A DNA stretch of 64,000 nt from Rhodocyclus purpureus (GTDB lineage Bacteria > Pseudomonadota > Gammaproteobacteria > Burkholderiales > Rhodocyclaceae): contig NZ_NHRX01000034.1 in NCBI RefSeq assembly GCF_016653115.1, positions 62,534 to 126,533 on the forward strand. The letters are read 5' to 3'. A program made the position numbers and the translations under genes. Under the pieces are notes generated by a model. That model saw only the letters and a list, made by a program, of their open reading frames with translations. It ran no database searches and was not told the origin of the DNA. How positions within the stretch are numbered: position 1 is the stretch's first letter; the number at the start of each line of letters is the position of its first letter. Positions 26,584 through 36,327 of the stretch are shown here, one piece after another.

Positions 26584-26687
26584 CTGCGCTTCCTCCTTGC
26601 GGGTTGATGGGGAACTCATTATAGCCAGTATTCGAATGTCATAGTCAAGAGGGCTGCTCCGCTCGATGAATGGGGTCATGGCGCCAT

Positions 26688-26716
26688 GAAAAAAGCCAGC
26701 CTCACGGCTGGCTTTT
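26688..26716 (-). terminator. Rho-independent terminator of the two-repeat PsiF gene
   Basis: On the minus strand an 8-bp stem AGCCAGCC/GGCTGGCT with a 4-nt loop is followed by six T. It lies about 20 bp after the stop of the PsiF gene at 26735-27076. On the plus strand the same stem is followed by TTTT, so it may act weakly in both directions. Confidence 0.8.
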
Positions 26717-26734
26717 CGCCTACGTGGGCAGCGA

Positions 26735-27076
26735 TCAGCGCTTGAGGCACTCGCTCATGAACTTCTTGCGCTCGTCGCCCTTGAGTTCCTTCTCGCTCGC
26801 GTCCTTGTTGCAGACCTTCATCTTTTCCTGCGGGGTCGCCGGTGGCGCCGCTTCGGGTTTCTGGCTGGCGGTCTTCCCGGCCAGGCAGTCCTTCATGAAC
26901 TGCTTGCGCTCGTCACCGCCGAGCGACTTCTCCCCGGCTTCCTTGTTGCAGTTCCTCATCCGTTCCTGCTGGGCCTGCTGCGCGGGCGAGGGATCCTTCT
27001 TCGCTTCGTCGGCGGCGAAGGCGGGACCGGCGATCAAGCCGACGACGAGGGAGAGGCTGGTGATCAGTGCTTTCAT
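26735..27076 (-). CDS. PsiF-repeat protein, two repeats
   Basis: A 113-residue exported protein: signal peptide MKALITSLSLVVGLIAGPAF, then two PsiF repeats (about residues 35-70 and 80-113), each with CNK and a later CL Cys pair (MRNCNKEAGE to FMKDCLAG; MKVCNKDASE to FMSECLKR). The repeats are joined by a Pro/Ala linker. The high similarity with the gene at 26359-26583 indicates a recent tandem duplication. A terminator lies directly downstream. Its role is unknown; a periplasmic location is predicted. Confidence 0.85.
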   Translation of the reverse strand: MKALITSLSLVVGLIAGPAFAADEAKKDPSPAQQAQQERMRNCNKEAGEKSLGGDERKQFMKDCLAGKTASQKPEAAPPATPQEKMKVCNKDASEKELKGDERKKFMSECLKR

Positions 27077-27124
27077 CTTCGTTTCCTCCTTGCGGCTTGT
27101 CTGGACGAGGCTCGTGGAGCCCGT

Positions 27125-28072
27125 TTACATGTCGTCGTCTAGCAGCGCCTGCTGCTGGCGGTTGATGAATTCGCCCATGCTGTCGATGCCGCGCAACTGC
27201 AGGATGTTGTTGCGCACCGCGGCTTCGAGCAGGACGGCGAGGTTGCGACCGGCGGCCACGGGAATCACCACCTTGCGGATCGGCACGCCGAGCACTTCCT
27301 GCGTCTGCTCGTCGAGGGGAAGGCGCGGCGTATCGGGGGAGACCGCTGCCGCCCGCTGCAGGTGGACGATCAGCTTGAGCTTCATCTTCCGGCGCGCTGC
27401 CGTTTCGCCGAAGATCGTCCGGATGTTGAGCAGACCGATCCCACGCACTTCGAGGTAGTCGCGCAGCATCCCCGGGCAGCGGCCCTCGATGGTCGCCGGG
27501 GCGATGCGCGCCACTTCGACGACGTCGTCGGCGACCAGACCGTGACCACGCGAGATCAGGTCGAGCGCGAGTTCGCTCTTGCCGACGCCCGATTCGCCGG
27601 TGATCAGGACGCCCATGCCGAACACGTCCATGAAGACGCCGTGCAGCGAGGTCGTGTCGGCGAGCCGGCTGGCGAGGTAGATGCGCAACAGGTCGATCAC
27701 TGCCGAGCATGGCTTCGGCGTCGAGAAGAGCGGCGTCTGCGAGCTTTCGCAGACGGCCATGATTTCCGGATGGACTTCCTGGTCGTCGGCGACGATCAGC
27801 GCCGGCGGCTTGGCATCGATCAGGTCATGGAACTGTTGCCGGACGCGTTGCGGCGACGCGCGGCGCGCCCAGTTGACTTCGCCCTCGCCGATCACCTGCA
27901 GGCGCTCGGGGTGGATGATGTTGAGGTGGCCGACGACGTCGGCGCCGTAGTTGCCGCGCTCCTTCAGCTCGATCTGCCGGTCGACCCCGACGGCGGCGAT
28001 CCAGGCCAGCCGCAACTTGTCGCGATGGTCGTCGTAGAGCTTGGCGATGCTGAAGCGGCGACCGGCAATCAT
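27125..28072 (-). CDS. hprK: HPr kinase/phosphorylase
   Basis: A 315-residue HprK. The C-terminal kinase domain has the P-loop GESGVGKSEL (near residue 155), then VADDVVEV and the HprK signature EVRGIGLLNIRTIFG (near 205). It phosphorylates a Ser of HPr-type proteins and removes that phosphate. It overlaps ptsN by 4 nt (ATGA), placing it in the rpoN-hpf-ptsN-hprK order common in betaproteobacteria, where it serves regulation rather than sugar uptake. Confidence 0.96.
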   Translation of the reverse strand: MIAGRRFSIAKLYDDHRDKLRLAWIAAVGVDRQIELKERGNYGADVVGHLNIIHPERLQVIGEGEVNWARRASPQRVRQQFHDLIDAKPPALIVADDQEVHPEIMAVCESSQTPLFSTPKPCSAVIDLLRIYLASRLADTTSLHGVFMDVFGMGVLITGESGVGKSELALDLISRGHGLVADDVVEVARIAPATIEGRCPGMLRDYLEVRGIGLLNIRTIFGETAARRKMKLKLIVHLQRAAAVSPDTPRLPLDEQTQEVLGVPIRKVVIPVAAGRNLAVLLEAAVRNNILQLRGIDSMGEFINRQQQALLDDDM

Positions 28073-28521
28073 GAGCGTTCGGAAAACAGCGCGAGCACCG
28101 CCTCGGCATCGGCGGCGCTGGCCAGTGCCTCGCGGCAGGTACGGTCGGAGAAGCGTTGCGCCAGTTCGGAGAGAATCTGCAGGTGTTCTTCGGTCGCCTG
28201 CTCGGGAACCAGCAGGACGAAGAGGAGGCTCACCGGCTTGCCGTCGGGGGAGTCGAAGGGGACGGGGTTGAGCAGGCGGATGAAGGCGCCACAGGCTTCC
28301 TTGAGGCCCTTGATACGCCCGTGCGGGATGGCGATGCCTTGGCCGAGGCCGGTCGACCCGAGCCGCTCGCGCGCGAACAGACTGTCAAAGACCTTGCTGC
28401 GTTCGATGTTGCGATTGTTCTCGAAGAGAAGGGAGGCCTGCTCGAACACCCGTTTCTTGCTGCCGGCGTCGAGGTCGAGCAGGATGTTATCGAGCGGCAG
28501 GAGTTTTGCAATCTGGCTCAT
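28069..28521 (-). CDS. ptsN: Nitrogen-regulatory PTS IIA protein PtsN
   Basis: A 150-residue EIIA-Ntr. The phosphorylated His is in GIAIPHGRIKGL (about residue 67), within the PTS_EIIA type-2 domain. It receives phosphate from NPr and influences potassium transport and nitrogen/carbon signalling. Encoded between hpf and hprK and coupled to hprK by an ATGA overlap. Confidence 0.95.
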   Translation of the reverse strand: MSQIAKLLPLDNILLDLDAGSKKRVFEQASLLFENNRNIERSKVFDSLFARERLGSTGLGQGIAIPHGRIKGLKEACGAFIRLLNPVPFDSPDGKPVSLLFVLLVPEQATEEHLQILSELAQRFSDRTCREALASAADAEAVLALFSERS

Positions 28522-28629
28522 TGGACACGACTCGCGGGCCGGCGTCGCGATGCGACGTCGACAGGGTTTGGCTGTGCTGATCTGATGAGGGAGAAGGCGA
28601 CGCCGCGGGACGGCGTCGCCGGAGAGAAA

Positions 28630-28956
28630 TCACTCGGCGGCGAAGGCGTCGCTGATCTTCTCACCGCGGTGGTGATCCTGGATCTTCTGTTTGTGCTTCT
28701 GCACCTGGCGGTCGAGCTTGTCGACCAGGCTGTCGATCGCCGCATAGAGGTCGTCGTCTGCAGCTTCGACATGGACTTCCTTGCCGCTCAGGCGAACGGT
28801 CACTTCGGCTTTCTGCTTGAGCTTTTCCACCGACAGGGTCGCGTTGACCGCGATCACGTGGTCGAAGTGGCTGACCACACGCTCCAGCTTCCCGGTGAGG
28901 TAGTCGTGGATCGCCGGCGTGATTTCGAGGTGGTGTCCGGTGATATGCACGTTCAT
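28630..28956 (-). CDS. hpf: Ribosome hibernation-promoting factor, short form
   Basis: A 108-residue HPF/YfiA-family protein: MNVHITGHHLEITPAIHDYL at the start, the basic RNA-binding middle and VEAADDDLYAAIDSLVDKLD near the end. It binds the 30S subunit and favours inactive 100S ribosomes in slow growth. The C-terminal dimerisation domain of long HPF is absent. It begins 17 bp after rpoN, forming the usual operon. Confidence 0.95.
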   Translation of the reverse strand: MNVHITGHHLEITPAIHDYLTGKLERVVSHFDHVIAVNATLSVEKLKQKAEVTVRLSGKEVHVEAADDDLYAAIDSLVDKLDRQVQKHKQKIQDHHRGEKISDAFAAE

Positions 28957-28973
28957 GTGCGGCTCCTTGGTGA

Positions 28974-30416
28974 TTAAATGGTCTTGCGCAAATTTACGGG
29001 CGGAATGTTAAGCGCTTCACGGTATTTTGCAATCGTTCGTCGCGCCACGACGATTCCCTGCTGCCCGAGTATTTCGGACAACTGGCTGTCCGAAAGCGGT
29101 TTCTTCGCGTCCTCGGCGCCGATCAATTGCTTGATCAGCGCCCGGATCGCCGTTGCCGAGCAGGCGCCGCCGCTGTCGGTGGCGACGTGGCTGCCGAAGA
29201 AATATTTGAGTTCGAAGACGCCGCGCGGGGTCGCCATGTACTTCTGCGTCGTCACGCGCGAGATGGTCGATTCGTGCAGGCCGAGGGTGTCGGCAATTTC
29301 GCGCAGCACCAGCGGCCGCATGGCGACGTCGCCGTGCTCGAAAAAGTCGCGCTGCCGGTCGACGATCGCCTGCGCGACACGCAGGATGGTGTCGAAACGC
29401 TGCTCGATATTCTTGACCAGCCAGCGCGCTTCCTGCAACTGTCCGGCCAGGCCGGAACCGCGCTGGCGCGAGAGGATGTCGGCGTAGAGGCGGTTGATGC
29501 GCAGGCGCGGGTAGGCCTCGTTGTTGATCGACGCGGTCCATTGCCCGCGGATCTTGCGCACGACGACGTCGGGAGTGACGTAGCGGATGTCGGTCGCGCC
29601 GTACTGCGCCCCCGGATGCGGGTTGAGGCTCCTGATCAGTGCGTGCGCCGCGCGCAAGGCTTCGTCGTCGCGGCCGGTGATCTTGCGCAGGCGCGCGAAG
29701 TCGCGGTTGGCGAGCAGGTCGAGATGCCCGTTGACGATCGTCAGTGCCAGCGTGCGCGTTTGGTCAGCGGGCAGGGCGGCGAGTTGCAGCGCCAGGCATT
29801 CCTGCGGGCTGCGCGCACCGACGCCGGTCGGCTCGAGGCTCTGCAGACGCTTCAGGGCGACCTGCAACTCCTCCTCTTCGATTTCGGGCGGCAGCAGTTC
29901 GTGCAATTCGGCGAGCGAAGCCGTCAGATAGCCATCGTCGTCGAGCGCGTCGATCAGGCATTGCACCAGTACGAGGTCGCGCTGCGGCAAGGCCATCAGC
30001 CCGATCTGCCACAACAGGTGCTCGCGCAAGGAAGTCGTCGCCGCCTGCACCTCCTGCGCATCGCCGTCCTCATCCTTGCCGGAGCCTGGATAGCTGCCTT
30101 CGCTGCTCCAGGTTTCGTCGAAACCGTCGGGCGATTCACCGCCTTCGCCGGCTTCGGCGAGTTCCCCGGTCTCCGCCACTTCGGCCACGGCCGGTTGCTC
30201 GCCGGCCGCCTCACCGCTCATCGGGCTGGCTTCGACGGCCTCCTGCGGCGCCGAGAACTCGTCCTCGTCGCGTTCGAGCAGGGGGTTTTCGAGCAGATAC
30301 TTTTCCAGCTCCTGCTCCAGCTCGACCGTCGACAGTTGCAGTAGACGGATGGACAGCTGCAGCTGTGGCGTCAGCGCGAGATGCTGCGAGAGCTTGAGCT
30401 GGAGGCTTGGTTTCAT
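28974..30416 (-). CDS. rpoN: RNA polymerase sigma-54 factor RpoN
   Basis: A 480-residue sigma-54. Region I is Gln/Leu-rich (LSQHLALTPQLQLSIRLLQL), an acidic linker follows, and the core-binding domain and helix-turn-helix lead to the RpoN box VARRTIAKYREALNIPP, which reads the -24 element. It needs AAA+ activators; two are encoded in this window (16448 and 51175), and two good -24/-12 sites are present (5232, 54237). Gene order lptB-rpoN-hpf-ptsN is conserved in proteobacteria. Confidence 0.97.
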   Translation of the reverse strand: MKPSLQLKLSQHLALTPQLQLSIRLLQLSTVELEQELEKYLLENPLLERDEDEFSAPQEAVEASPMSGEAAGEQPAVAEVAETGELAEAGEGGESPDGFDETWSSEGSYPGSGKDEDGDAQEVQAATTSLREHLLWQIGLMALPQRDLVLVQCLIDALDDDGYLTASLAELHELLPPEIEEEELQVALKRLQSLEPTGVGARSPQECLALQLAALPADQTRTLALTIVNGHLDLLANRDFARLRKITGRDDEALRAAHALIRSLNPHPGAQYGATDIRYVTPDVVVRKIRGQWTASINNEAYPRLRINRLYADILSRQRGSGLAGQLQEARWLVKNIEQRFDTILRVAQAIVDRQRDFFEHGDVAMRPLVLREIADTLGLHESTISRVTTQKYMATPRGVFELKYFFGSHVATDSGGACSATAIRALIKQLIGAEDAKKPLSDSQLSEILGQQGIVVARRTIAKYREALNIPPVNLRKTI

Positions 30417-30503
30417 GAATGGGGATGGCTAGCGTGGCGGGTCGAACGTCGGTCGATGAGTCATCGAGACTCGGGCCGGGGTTCGCAGCGCTTGCTGGCA
30501 GGT

Positions 30504-31238
30504 TCAGAGGCGGAAATTTTCCCCCAGATACACCTTGCGCACGCTTTCATTATAAATGATTTCATCCGGGCGGCCCGCCGCGAGCACGGTGCCCTCGTTG
30601 ATGATGTAAGCGTGGTCGCAGATGCCCAGGGTTTCGCGCACGTTGTGGTCGGTGATGAGCACGCCGATGCCGCGCTCCTTGAGGAAGCGGATGATCTTCT
30701 GAATTTCGAGCACGGCGATCGGATCGACCCCCGCGAAGGGCTCGTCGAGCAGGACGAAGCGCGGATTGGCAGCCAGTGCCCGGGCGATCTCGACCCGCCG
30801 TCGTTCGCCGCCCGAGAGCGCCACAGCCGGACTGTTGCGCAGGTGAGCGATGTGCAACTCGTCGAGCAGGGTTTCCAGGCGGTTCTTGACCTCGGCTTTC
30901 GGCAGCTTCTGCAGTTCGAGGATCGCCTCGATGTTCTCGCGTACCGACAGCTTGCGGAACACCGACGCTTCCTGCGGCAGATAGGCGACGCCGCGGCGGG
31001 CGCGCAGATGGATCGGCAGGTGCGTGAGCCGCGTGTCGTCGAGGTAGACCTCGCCGCCGCCGCAGGCGACCAGGCCGACGACCATGTAGAAGCAGGTCGT
31101 CTTGCCGGCGCCGTTGGGGCCGAGCAGGCCGACCACCTCGCCGCTCTTCACCTCGAACGAGACGTCGGTTACGACGGTGCGCGACTTGTAGCGCTTCATC
31201 AGCCTGCTCGCGGCAAGCTTGCTCTGTGTTTCAGGCAT
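30504..31238 (-). CDS. lptB: Lipopolysaccharide export ATPase LptB
   Basis: A 244-residue ABC ATPase: Walker [10 protein letters not shown] (near residue 39), signature [15 protein letters not shown], Walker [14 protein letters not shown] and the switch His in VLITDHNV. It powers the LptBFGC complex that extracts LPS from the inner membrane. The position before rpoN is conserved, but lptA, lptC and kdsC, which usually lie just upstream, are absent here; recX lies there instead. Confidence 0.96.
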   Translation of the reverse strand: MPETQSKLAASRLMKRYKSRTVVTDVSFEVKSGEVVGLLGPNGAGKTTCFYMVVGLVACGGGEVYLDDTRLTHLPIHLRARRGVAYLPQEASVFRKLSVRENIEAILELQKLPKAEVKNRLETLLDELHIAHLRNSPAVALSGGERRRVEIARALAANPRFVLLDEPFAGVDPIAVLEIQKIIRFLKERGIGVLITDHNVRETLGICDHAYIINEGTVLAAGRPDEIIYNESVRKVYLGENFRL

Positions 31239-31345
31239 CTATCGGCAAAGTGCGTAATGAATGAGCCCCGGGGCGCAGCGCGGTCGCTCCGCCGTGCGCG
31301 CGGTTTCAGCTTGCGCAGCTTACGCGCAAGGCCAAGGAACCGATG

Positions 31346-32026
31346 CTAGCACGGCTCGCCGTCTTCGCGCGCGTCGGCGCACAAGTTCGCCGCATCGGCG
31401 AGGACGCGGCGCACCGTATCGCCGGAAAAGCCGCGTCCGGCGAGGTAGCGCATCTGCCGCAGGCGCTCGCTGGCGTCGGCCGGCGCGCTGCCGAAGCGGC
31501 GGCGCCACAGGGCGGCGGCACGCTCGAACTCGCTGCCGCAAGCGGCGATGGCGTCGGCGCGCGCCTCGCTGTCGACGCCTTTCTGGCGCAACTCTTGTTC
31601 GAGGCGGGCGTTGCCGTAGCGGCCGGCGCGCGAGCGGACGCGGTTCTCGGCGTAGCGCGTGTCGGAGAGGAGCCCGCGCGCGGCTAATTCGTCGAGCAGC
31701 GCGGCGATCGCCCACGCGTCCGCCGCCCGGGTTTCGCCGGCATCGACATCGGCGTCGGTCGCGAAGCTTGCGTCGAAGTCTTCGCCATCGTCTTCCTCCT
31801 GCATCTCGACCCGGCGTGCGCAGTGGCGCGCCAGCTTGCGCTCAAGTTCGGCGCGCGGGTAATCACGCCGGGCGAGGAGGCGCAGCGCGTAGGCGCGCAG
31901 CCCGGAAGGCTGCGCTGACGGGGGGCCAAGCGGCGGCGTCTCCGGCGTGCTGGCCGGAGACGCCGAACCCAGCTCGCTCAGCTGTTGCCGGAGCTGGTCG
32001 AGTGACTGTTTCCGGCGCGTGTCCAC
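31346..32026 (-). CDS. recX: RecX regulatory protein
   Basis: A 226-residue RecX, longer than the typical 150-160. The extra length comes from a Pro/Ser-rich N-terminus (about 40 residues) and an acidic insert ([20 protein letters not shown], near residues 77-96). Core motifs include [20 protein letters not shown] and [20 protein letters not shown]. RecX inhibits RecA filaments. It starts 10 bp after the recA stop, in the same SOS-controlled unit. Confidence 0.92.
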   Translation of the reverse strand: MDTRRKQSLDQLRQQLSELGSASPASTPETPPLGPPSAQPSGLRAYALRLLARRDYPRAELERKLARHCARRVEMQEEDDGEDFDASFATDADVDAGETRAADAWAIAALLDELAARGLLSDTRYAENRVRSRAGRYGNARLEQELRQKGVDSEARADAIAACGSEFERAAALWRRRFGSAPADASERLRQMRYLAGRGFSGDTVRRVLADAANLCADAREDGEPC

Positions 32027-32036
32027 GCGGCCTGCG

Positions 32037-33056
<1,020 letters not shown>

Positions 33057-33124
33057 CGTCGATCCTCTGTCTGAATGGGTGGATTTATCGCATCATCATG
33101 CCAAACGGCGGCTGCGTGCGTTAA

Positions 33125-33140
33125 CTGTGATTATATACAG
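33125..33140 (-). promoter_or_regulatory. LexA (SOS) box of recA-recX
   Basis: CTGT-N8-ACAG with an AT-only centre on the minus strand (CTGTATATAATCACAG) matches the proteobacterial LexA operator exactly. It is the expected control element for recA and recX. Confidence 0.85.
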
Positions 33141-33172
33141 TAATTCGCCGTCCGGAGTCCCCGGGGCGCCGA

Positions 33173-33673
33173 TCAGACCACGAGCGGCGGCAGTTGCCCG
33201 AGCAGGCCGTCCAGTGCGTGGGCCACGGCGGCCGCGCGAACCGCCTGCCGGTCGCCGGCGAAGCGGCAGGTGGCGACGGCATGCGTCCCGTCGCTGCCGG
33301 CCCAGGCGAAGCAGACGGTGCCGACGGGCTTGTCGGCCGATCCGCCGTCCGGTCCGGCGATGCCGCTGATGGCGATCGCGCGTTGCGCGTGGCTCTTCGC
33401 CAGCGCGCCTTCGGCCATCGCCAGTGCGGTCGCCTCGCTGACCGCGCCGTGATGCTTGAGCGTCGCCAAGCTGACGCCGAGCATCTCCTGCTTGGCCGCG
33501 TTCGAGTAGGTGACGAAGCCACGGTCGAACCACGCCGAACTGCCGGCGATCGCGGTGATGCACTGCGCGACCCAACCGCCGGTACAGGATTCGGCCAGCG
33601 CCAGCGTTTCACCGCGCGCGGCGAGTCGGGCGCCGACGGTGGCGGCGAGGGCTTCGAGCTTTTCCTGTTCCAT
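33173..33673 (-). CDS. pncC: Nicotinamide-nucleotide amidase (CinA C-terminal family)
   Basis: A 166-residue stand-alone CinA-C domain. The catalytic Ser lies in LAESCTGGW (near residue 30), followed by FVTYSNAAKQEMLGV and AISGIAGPDGG. PncC converts NMN to nicotinate mononucleotide in NAD recycling. The gene is often next to recA and pgpA in proteobacteria, as here. The ATG at 33673 is preferred to a TTG six bases upstream. Confidence 0.93.
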   Translation of the reverse strand: MEQEKLEALAATVGARLAARGETLALAESCTGGWVAQCITAIAGSSAWFDRGFVTYSNAAKQEMLGVSLATLKHHGAVSEATALAMAEGALAKSHAQRAIAISGIAGPDGGSADKPVGTVCFAWAGSDGTHAVATCRFAGDRQAVRAAAVAHALDGLLGQLPPLVV

Positions 33674-33713
33674 GATCAACTCCCCGAATCAAATCCCGGG
33701 CCCGGCGCAGCGC

Positions 33714-34253
33714 TCAGGCACCGGCGAAACGCGCGAGCAGTTCCTGCGCGGCCAGGAGGACGCCTACCGTGTACAGCGCGGCGAAGACGTCGTCGGTCAT
33801 CACGCCGAAGCCGTTCTTGACGTGTTCGTCGAAGTAGCGCGCCGGCTGCGGCTTGACGATGTCGAAGAAGCGGAACAGGAAGAAGGCCGCGGTCTGCCAC
33901 AGCCAGCCTGCCGGACAGAGGAACAGCACCAGCCAGAAGGGGACGATCTCGTCCCAGACGATGCTGCCGTGGTCGACGACGCCGAGGTCGGCGCCGGTGC
34001 GCTGCGCAGCGCCGATGCCGACCAGGTAGGCGACGGCGAGGAAGACGGCGAGCGCCGCGTCGTTCATTGCCCAGGCGAGCAGCGGGAAGGTCGCCCAGGC
34101 GAACAGGGTGCCGATGGTTCCGGGCGCCCACGGCGACAGGCCGCTGCCGCAGCCACAGGCGATGAAGTGCGCCGGGTGCGAGAAGAGGAAGGCGATCGGC
34201 GGTGCTTTAGATTTCTTGATCAAAGTGGTCGTATCCGCGACGGGTGAGGACAA
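33714..34253 (-). CDS. pgpA: Phosphatidylglycerophosphatase A
   Basis: A 179-residue membrane protein: FIACGCGSGLSPWAPGTIGT near residue 33 and VWDEIVPFW near residue 100, with the acidic metal-binding residues of PgpA, plus four hydrophobic segments. It dephosphorylates phosphatidylglycerol phosphate. The start overlaps the end of thiL by 47 bp, a conserved thiL-pgpA arrangement. Confidence 0.94.
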   Translation of the reverse strand: MSSPVADTTTLIKKSKAPPIAFLFSHPAHFIACGCGSGLSPWAPGTIGTLFAWATFPLLAWAMNDAALAVFLAVAYLVGIGAAQRTGADLGVVDHGSIVWDEIVPFWLVLFLCPAGWLWQTAAFFLFRFFDIVKPQPARYFDEHVKNGFGVMTDDVFAALYTVGVLLAAQELLARFAGA

Positions 34254-35223
34254 GCGGCCGGCCCTCGGCGTCGAGCACGCGCAAGGGCGCGGCGCCTGCG
34301 GCGAGGCCGAAACCCGGCGCGTCCGCCTGCGTAGCGGGCGCGCCTGCAGCGGCGAGGCGGCCGCAGCGTGTCAGCGGCAGCGCCAGCGCTTGCGCCAGCG
34401 CTTCGATCGCCGGCCGCGCCTCTGGCGGGGCCGAGAAGACCAGTTCGTAGTCGTCGCCGCCGGCGAGCAGGCAGTCGCGCCAGAGCATCGGATCGACGCC
34501 GTCCGGTGCGGCCGGCAGCGTGGCCAGTTCGACTTCGCCGGCGAGTCCCGAGCATTCGAGGATGTGCCCCAAGTCGGCGAGCAGTCCGTCGGAGACGTCG
34601 ATCGCCGAGTGTGCGAGCGCCCGTTCGCGCAGCGCGAGGCCGAGTTCGACGCGCGGCGTCGGTGTCTCCAGCGCGTCGCGGCAGCGCCGCGCGAGCGCCG
34701 CGTCGAGTCGAACCCGTCCCCTGGCAGCGGCGAGTCCGAGGCTGGCCAGCCCCGGCGTCCCGGACACCCACAGGTCGTCGCCGGCCCGGGCGCCGTCGCG
34801 GCGCAGCGCGGCGCCGGGGGGGACTTCGCCGATCGCGGTGACCGAGACGGTCAGCGGTCCGCGCGTCGTGTCGCCGCCGATCAGGTCGACCCCGTAGCGT
34901 TCGGCGCAGGCGAAGAAACCGCCGGTGAAGGCGGCGATCCAGGATTCGTCGGCCGCCGGCAGTGCGCCGGCCAAGAGCGCCCAGCGTGGGCGCGCGCCCA
35001 TCGCCGCGAGGTCGGAGACATTCACCGCCAGGGTCTTCCAGCCGAGCCGCCAGGGATCCGTGTCGGCGAAGAAATGCACGCCGGCGACCAGCATGTCGGT
35101 GGTGATCGCCAGCGTCTGCCCCGGTGACGGGGCGACCAGCGCGCAGTCGTCGCCGGGGCCGAGCACGGCCTGCGGCGTCGCGCGCGCGAAGTGACGGCGG
35201 ATCAGGTCGAATTCGCTAGCCAT
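34207..35223 (-). CDS. thiL: Thiamine-monophosphate kinase
   Basis: A 338-residue ThiL of the PurM-like ATPase fold: VLGPGDDCALV (near residue 22), ITTDMLVAGVHF, LAVNVSDLAAMGA, DLIGGDTTRGP and AIDVSDGLLADLGHI are all family blocks with the metal-binding Asp residues. It makes thiamine diphosphate. Genes nusB and ribH lie upstream, the usual proteobacterial order. Confidence 0.96.
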   Translation of the reverse strand: MASEFDLIRRHFARATPQAVLGPGDDCALVAPSPGQTLAITTDMLVAGVHFFADTDPWRLGWKTLAVNVSDLAAMGARPRWALLAGALPAADESWIAAFTGGFFACAERYGVDLIGGDTTRGPLTVSVTAIGEVPPGAALRRDGARAGDDLWVSGTPGLASLGLAAARGRVRLDAALARRCRDALETPTPRVELGLALRERALAHSAIDVSDGLLADLGHILECSGLAGEVELATLPAAPDGVDPMLWRDCLLAGGDDYELVFSAPPEARPAIEALAQALALPLTRCGRLAAAGAPATQADAPGFGLAAGAAPLRVLDAEGRPLVLTRRGYDHFDQEI

Positions 35224-35261
35224 CGATCAGGGCGGCGGAGTGTCGGCGCCGGGGGCGGCGC

Positions 35262-35777
35262 TCAGCGACCGGCGCGGCGCGCGGCGACTTCTTCCGGGCG
35301 CAGCTTGGCGGCGAGCTTGTCGAGCACGCCGTTGACGAACTTGTGGCCGTCGGCGCCGCCGAAGGCCTTGGCCAATTCGATCGACTCGTTGATGATCACC
35401 CGGTAGGGCGTCTCGCGGTAGTTGTCGAGTTCGAAGGCGGCGGCGAGCAGGACGCAGGATTCGATCGGCGACAGGTCGGCGAAGGGGCGGTCGATGAAGG
35501 GGACGATCTCGGCCTGCAGGGCTTCCTGCTGCCTGATCACGCCGCGCAGCAGCGCACGGTAGAACTCGCCGTCGGCCTTGTCGAAGTCTTCGGCGTCATG
35601 GACGTGGGCCTCGATCGACGCCGTGTCGGCGCCGCCGACCCGCCACTGGTAGAGCCCCTGCAGCGCGAACTCGCGCGCACGCCGACGCGGCGACTTGCCG
35701 CTGCGCGCCTTGGCGGGCGCCCTGCCGGCGGACTTGGCAGCTTGCTCCGGGCGGCCTTGCGGAAGATCGGTGCTCAT
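35262..35777 (-). CDS. nusB: Transcription antitermination protein NusB
   Basis: A 171-residue NusB. A basic Ala/Lys-rich leader (about 35 residues) precedes the core [19 protein letters not shown]; the end [17 protein letters not shown] is typical. It binds boxA RNA with NusE for rRNA antitermination. The ATG at 35777 overlaps the ribH stop (ATGA), so translation is coupled. Confidence 0.95.
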   Translation of the reverse strand: MSTDLPQGRPEQAAKSAGRAPAKARSGKSPRRRAREFALQGLYQWRVGGADTASIEAHVHDAEDFDKADGEFYRALLRGVIRQQEALQAEIVPFIDRPFADLSPIESCVLLAAAFELDNYRETPYRVIINESIELAKAFGGADGHKFVNGVLDKLAAKLRPEEVAARRAGR

Positions 35778-36265
35778 TGCTTGTTCTCCAGTGCGCGCAG
35801 CAGGGTCGCCATCTCGACGGCGACGCGCGCGCAGTCGGCGCCCTTGGTCTGCATGCGCGCGAGCGCCTGGTCGTCGTCCTCGGTGGTCAGTATGCCGTTG
35901 GCGATCGGTACGCCAGTGTCGAGCTGGACTTCCATCACGGCGCGGCACGAGTCGTTGGAAACGACCTCGAAGTGGTAGGTTTCGCCGCGGATCACCGCGC
36001 CGAGCGCGATCAGCGCGTCGAAGCGGCGGCTGTGCGCCATCGTCAGCAGCGCCAGCGGGATCTCCAGCGCGCCGGGCACCGAGGCGATGGTGATGTCGGC
36101 ATCGGCGACGCCTAGCCGGCGCAGCTCGCCGACACAGGCGCCGAGCAGGCCGTCACAGACGTCGGGGTTGAAGCGGGCGACGACGATGCCGATGCGGCGA
36201 CCGGCGCCGGCCTGCGCGTCGGGGGTCGAGAAGTCGAATTCGGGGATGGTGTCGTAGTGCGCCAT
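35774..36265 (-). CDS. ribH: 6,7-dimethyl-8-ribityllumazine synthase
   Basis: A 163-residue lumazine synthase: [17 protein letters not shown] near residue 25, [12 protein letters not shown] near 67 and [19 protein letters not shown] near 91, including the catalytic-pocket His. It forms the lumazine precursor of riboflavin from the products of RibBA and RibA/RibD. It lies between ribBA and nusB. Confidence 0.97.
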   Translation of the reverse strand: MAHYDTIPEFDFSTPDAQAGAGRRIGIVVARFNPDVCDGLLGACVGELRRLGVADADITIASVPGALEIPLALLTMAHSRRFDALIALGAVIRGETYHFEVVSNDSCRAVMEVQLDTGVPIANGILTTEDDDQALARMQTKGADCARVAVEMATLLRALENKQ

Positions 36266-36327
36266 GGTGTGCTCTCTTGCTTCATGCGGGCGCCCGGCGC
36301 CCGCGGGTTGGATTGCGCGCGGCCGGA

